6,051 bases of DNA from the NCBI GenBank assembly GCA_036394075.1, contig DASWFT010000468.1:1-6051 (forward strand). The letters run 5' to 3'. Both the position numbers and the translations under genes were made by a program. The notes beneath the pieces were generated by a model that was given only the letters and a program-made list of their open reading frames with translations, did no database searches and was not told the origin of the DNA. The stretch comes from JAWWPY01 sp036394075 (lineage in GTDB: Bacteria > Actinomycetota > Actinomycetes > Streptosporangiales > Streptosporangiaceae). Below are positions 4,668 through 6,051 of this stretch, piece after piece (the stretch's first letter is position 1; the number at the start of each line of letters is the position of its first letter).

Positions 4668-5863
4668 TGAGCGGGCCGGCCCGGGCGGACGGGATCAGGG
4701 CCGGGGACCGGGTCATCGTCGATGACCGGCCGCGGGTGGTCCTGGGCGCGTCGGGAACGCTGATCCGGTTCGCTGACGATGACGGCACGGTCGAGGAGGC
4801 ACCGGTCGCGGAGCTGGCAGGCAGCGGCCGACTCCGGCTGCAGCCGCGGGGGACGGGCGGTCACCGGGACGCGCGGGTCGGACTGGCCGGCCTGCCGCCG
4901 GAGGCGGTCGAGCGGGCTCGGTGGTGGGAGGCCCACATCATCGAGGTCGTGGACGGGACCCGCCCGGACGCGCCTGCCGGGACGCCGCCTCGTCCGGCCT
5001 ATGACGTGGAGCGCACCAGCCTGCGCGAGCGGGAGCAGGCCAAGGCGGCCGAACTGTCCACGCCGGACCGGCCGGTCGCGGCCTCCACCGTCAAGCACCG
5101 GCGGCAGCGGTGGCAGGCCGAGGGCCTGCCCGGGCTGGTGGACAGGCGGGTGACGCGGCGGCGCAGCCCGGCCGGGCGGGCCGATCCCGTGGTGGCCGAG
5201 GCGATGGAGCAGGCGATCGCCGAGGCGACCGACGAGTCGTCGCGGACGGCGACGTTCATCGTGTGGCGCACCCGGCAACTGCTCGCCGAGCGCGGGCAGG
5301 CGGACAAGGAGCCATCGCGGGCCACGATGTTCCGGCTGTTCTCCCGGCTATCGGCGGGCAGGCACACGACCGGGTCCGCGGTCACCCGCCGGGGCCTGGC
5401 GGGACGGCCGCAGCGGATGTTCTCCCAGGCCTGCCCGGCCGCGCCGGGCGAGCTGATGGAGATCGACTCCACGCCGCTGGACGTGCTGGACGTGCTGGTC
5501 ATGCTGGACGACGGGGTGCCCGGCCGGGTGGAGCTGACCGGGATGATCGACGTGGCCACCCGGACGGTGCCTGCGGCGGTGCTGCGTCCTTCGGCCAGGT
5601 CGGTGGACGCCAGCGTGCTGCTGGCCCGCGCGCTCACGCCCGAGCCGATGCGCCCTGGGTGGCCGGCGAGCCTGGCGATGGCGCACTCGGCCCTGCCCTA
5701 TGACCGGCTGCTGGGCATCGACGAGCGGCTGCGGCACGCCGCGGCACGGCCGGTGATCGTGCCGGACACGATCGTCAGCGATTATGCCGATCCGCCGGTT
5801 ATGCCGACAGGTAGTGCAACGACCCTGGTCGCGGACGTTCCAGGGCCGTTGCTGACGGCATAA
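4667..5863 (+). pseudogene. tnsB: TnsB-like DDE transposase, 3'-truncated by a nested element
   Basis: TnsB is the Mu/retroviral-type integrase that joins transposon ends to target DNA. The start ATG 4667 overlaps the tnsA stop (TGATG) and has GGGGAG 6 nt upstream (4655-4660), so it is translationally coupled. Residues about 10-60 form a small beta-rich domain (IRAGDRVIVDD onward). A helix-turn-helix follows at about 140-161 (STVKHRRQRWQAEGLPGLVD). The integrase core starts at MEIDSTPLD, with first catalytic Asp D267, and continues with GMIDVATRTV. The second catalytic Asp, D372, lies in PDTIVSD, where relatives continue HGK. Here homology stops at base 5782. The next 26 codons (YADPPVMPTGSATTLV and on) are read from the inserted element and end at TAA 5861-5863. 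The third catalytic residue (Glu) and the C-terminal half, including the TnsC-contacting tail, are absent, so the product cannot be an active transposase. Family certainty is high; the exact relative is not known. Confidence 0.85.
5782..5807. repeat. Direct repeat TTATGCCGA at the nested element end
   Basis: TTATGCCGA occurs at 5782-5790 and 5799-5807, 17 bp apart, and TCGGCATAA-like sequence recurs inverted at 5856-5863 (CGGCATAA). The first copy starts exactly where tnsB homology ends. Paired short repeats at an element end fit binding sites of a tyrosine recombinase; this role is inferred. Confidence 0.55.
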
Positions 5864-5867
5864 CCGG
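5795..5867. repeat. 73-bp imperfect palindrome at the end of the nested element
   Basis: Outer arms CCGGTTATGCCG (5795-5806) and CGGCATAACCGG (5856-5867) are a perfect 12-bp pair. Inner arms GCAACGACCCTGG (5816-5828) and CCAGGGCCGTTGC (5840-5852) pair at 12 of 13 positions around an 11-nt loop. Between the stems there are 9 unpaired bases on the left and 3 on the right. The structure begins 9 nt past the recombinase stop on the minus strand. It may be a recombination site recognised as a folded strand or as two sites, or a terminator for the recombinase gene. The stop codon of the truncated tnsB lies in the right arm. Confidence 0.7.
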
Positions 5868-5876
5868 GGTCCTGGC

Positions 5877-6051
5877 TCAGAGGTTCTCGAGGAATTCCAG
5901 GAGCGGATCGGGGGGCTGGTAGCGTTTCTGCCTGCTGCCGGGCGGGGCGGTCTTCTCGATGGCTTCCTGCTTTTGCTGCATGTTGGCGTGCAGGTACTCC
6001 TGGGTGCTGGTGAGGGACTCATGCCCCAGCCAAAGAGCGATCACGGTGATG
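5877..6051 (-). CDS. Tyrosine recombinase (phage-integrase family), C-terminal 57 residues
   Basis: Only the 3' end is in the window; the gene enters from the right edge and stops at TGA 5879-5877. The visible 57 residues read ITVIALWLGHESLTSTQEYL, then HANMQQKQEAIEKTAPPGSR and a RYQPPDPLLEFLENL end. LGHES-x-TSTQEYLH is the last conserved box of the family: the His of LGH and the nucleophilic Tyr (visible residue 19) that bonds to DNA during strand exchange. The tail with QEAIEKTAPP and RYQPPD--L-FL--L is typical of one integrase subgroup often found on plasmids and in recombinase trios. The rest of the active site (Arg, Lys, His-x-x-Arg) is outside the window. The gene points towards the junction with tnsB, so it belongs to the element that interrupted tnsB. 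Confidence 0.87.
   Translation of the reverse strand, partial: ITVIALWLGHESLTSTQEYLHANMQQKQEAIEKTAPPGSRQKRYQPPDPLLEFLENL

Larger units (their letters stand above)
3805..6051 (+). mobile_element. Tn7-like transposon, left part, degraded
   Basis: The element is defined by a TGT-starting end at 3805, three 19-bp presumed TnsB sites, and tnsA then tnsB in the standard order, overlapping by the TGATG junction. The 5 bases before the end, GCCAG (3800-3804), would be the left copy of the 5-bp duplication typical of Tn7 relatives. The right end, tnsC and any TniQ/TnsD target selector are outside the window. Both visible transposase genes are broken, so the element should be immobile unless helped in trans. 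A second element is nested in tnsB from about 5783. Confidence 0.72.
5783..6051 (-). mobile_element. Nested tyrosine-recombinase element, possibly RIT-like, end only
   Basis: tnsB homology ends abruptly after base 5782. From there run TTATGCCGA repeats, a 73-bp imperfect palindrome and the 3' end of a tyrosine recombinase gene pointing at the junction. This is the expected layout at one end of an element moved by tyrosine recombinases. The recombinase C-terminus resembles those found in trios (recombinase-in-trio, RIT elements), but only one gene end is visible, so a single-integrase element is equally possible. The exact boundary could lie anywhere within about 5782-5795. Confidence 0.6.

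Noticed and set aside
4574..5278. Minus-strand open frame opposite tnsB
   Set aside because: Shadow of a recognised gene; its translation is Arg/Pro-rich low-complexity sequence.

Overview
The window is high-GC DNA with strongly GC-biased third codon positions and frequent GTG starts, typical of an actinobacterium (Streptomyces or a relative). It is an accessory region dominated by nested and partly decayed mobile elements. No rRNA, tRNA or CRISPR array is visible.

Left part (1-2348): the 5' end of a small thioredoxin-fold-like gene runs off the left edge on the minus strand. Upstream of it, also on the minus strand, is a broken gene that ends at 213 in a strong hairpin. A complete ISAs1-family insertion sequence (347-2017, 1671 bp) splits this gene. 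The IS has 18-bp terminal inverted repeats (17/18 match) and a perfect 10-bp target duplication. Removing the IS and one duplication copy restores one reading frame across the junction. The host gene also carries an independent frameshift near 2126-2129, so it was decayed in more than one way.

Middle part (2349-3804): a plus-strand gene encodes a 171-aa protein of unknown function ending in a CxxC/CxxC zinc-ribbon-like motif. A minus-strand gene encodes a 143-aa aromatic-rich protein of unknown function. Non-coding stretches lie between and after them.

Right part (3805-6051): the left end of a Tn7-like transposon. It begins with TGTCCC and three 19-bp GTCTC-N9-GGCCC sites, presumed to bind TnsB, followed by tnsA and tnsB, which overlap at TGATG. 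The transposon looks dead. tnsA carries a frameshift that separates its first catalytic residue from the rest. tnsB is cut exactly after its second catalytic Asp by a second element. That element starts with TTATGCCGA repeats and a 73-bp imperfect palindrome, then the 3' end of a tyrosine recombinase gene on the minus strand. tnsC and any target selector would lie to the right, beyond the second element. The organism class, the Tn7-like assignment and the RIT-like (recombinase-in-trio) suggestion come from recognised sequence motifs, not from database searches.
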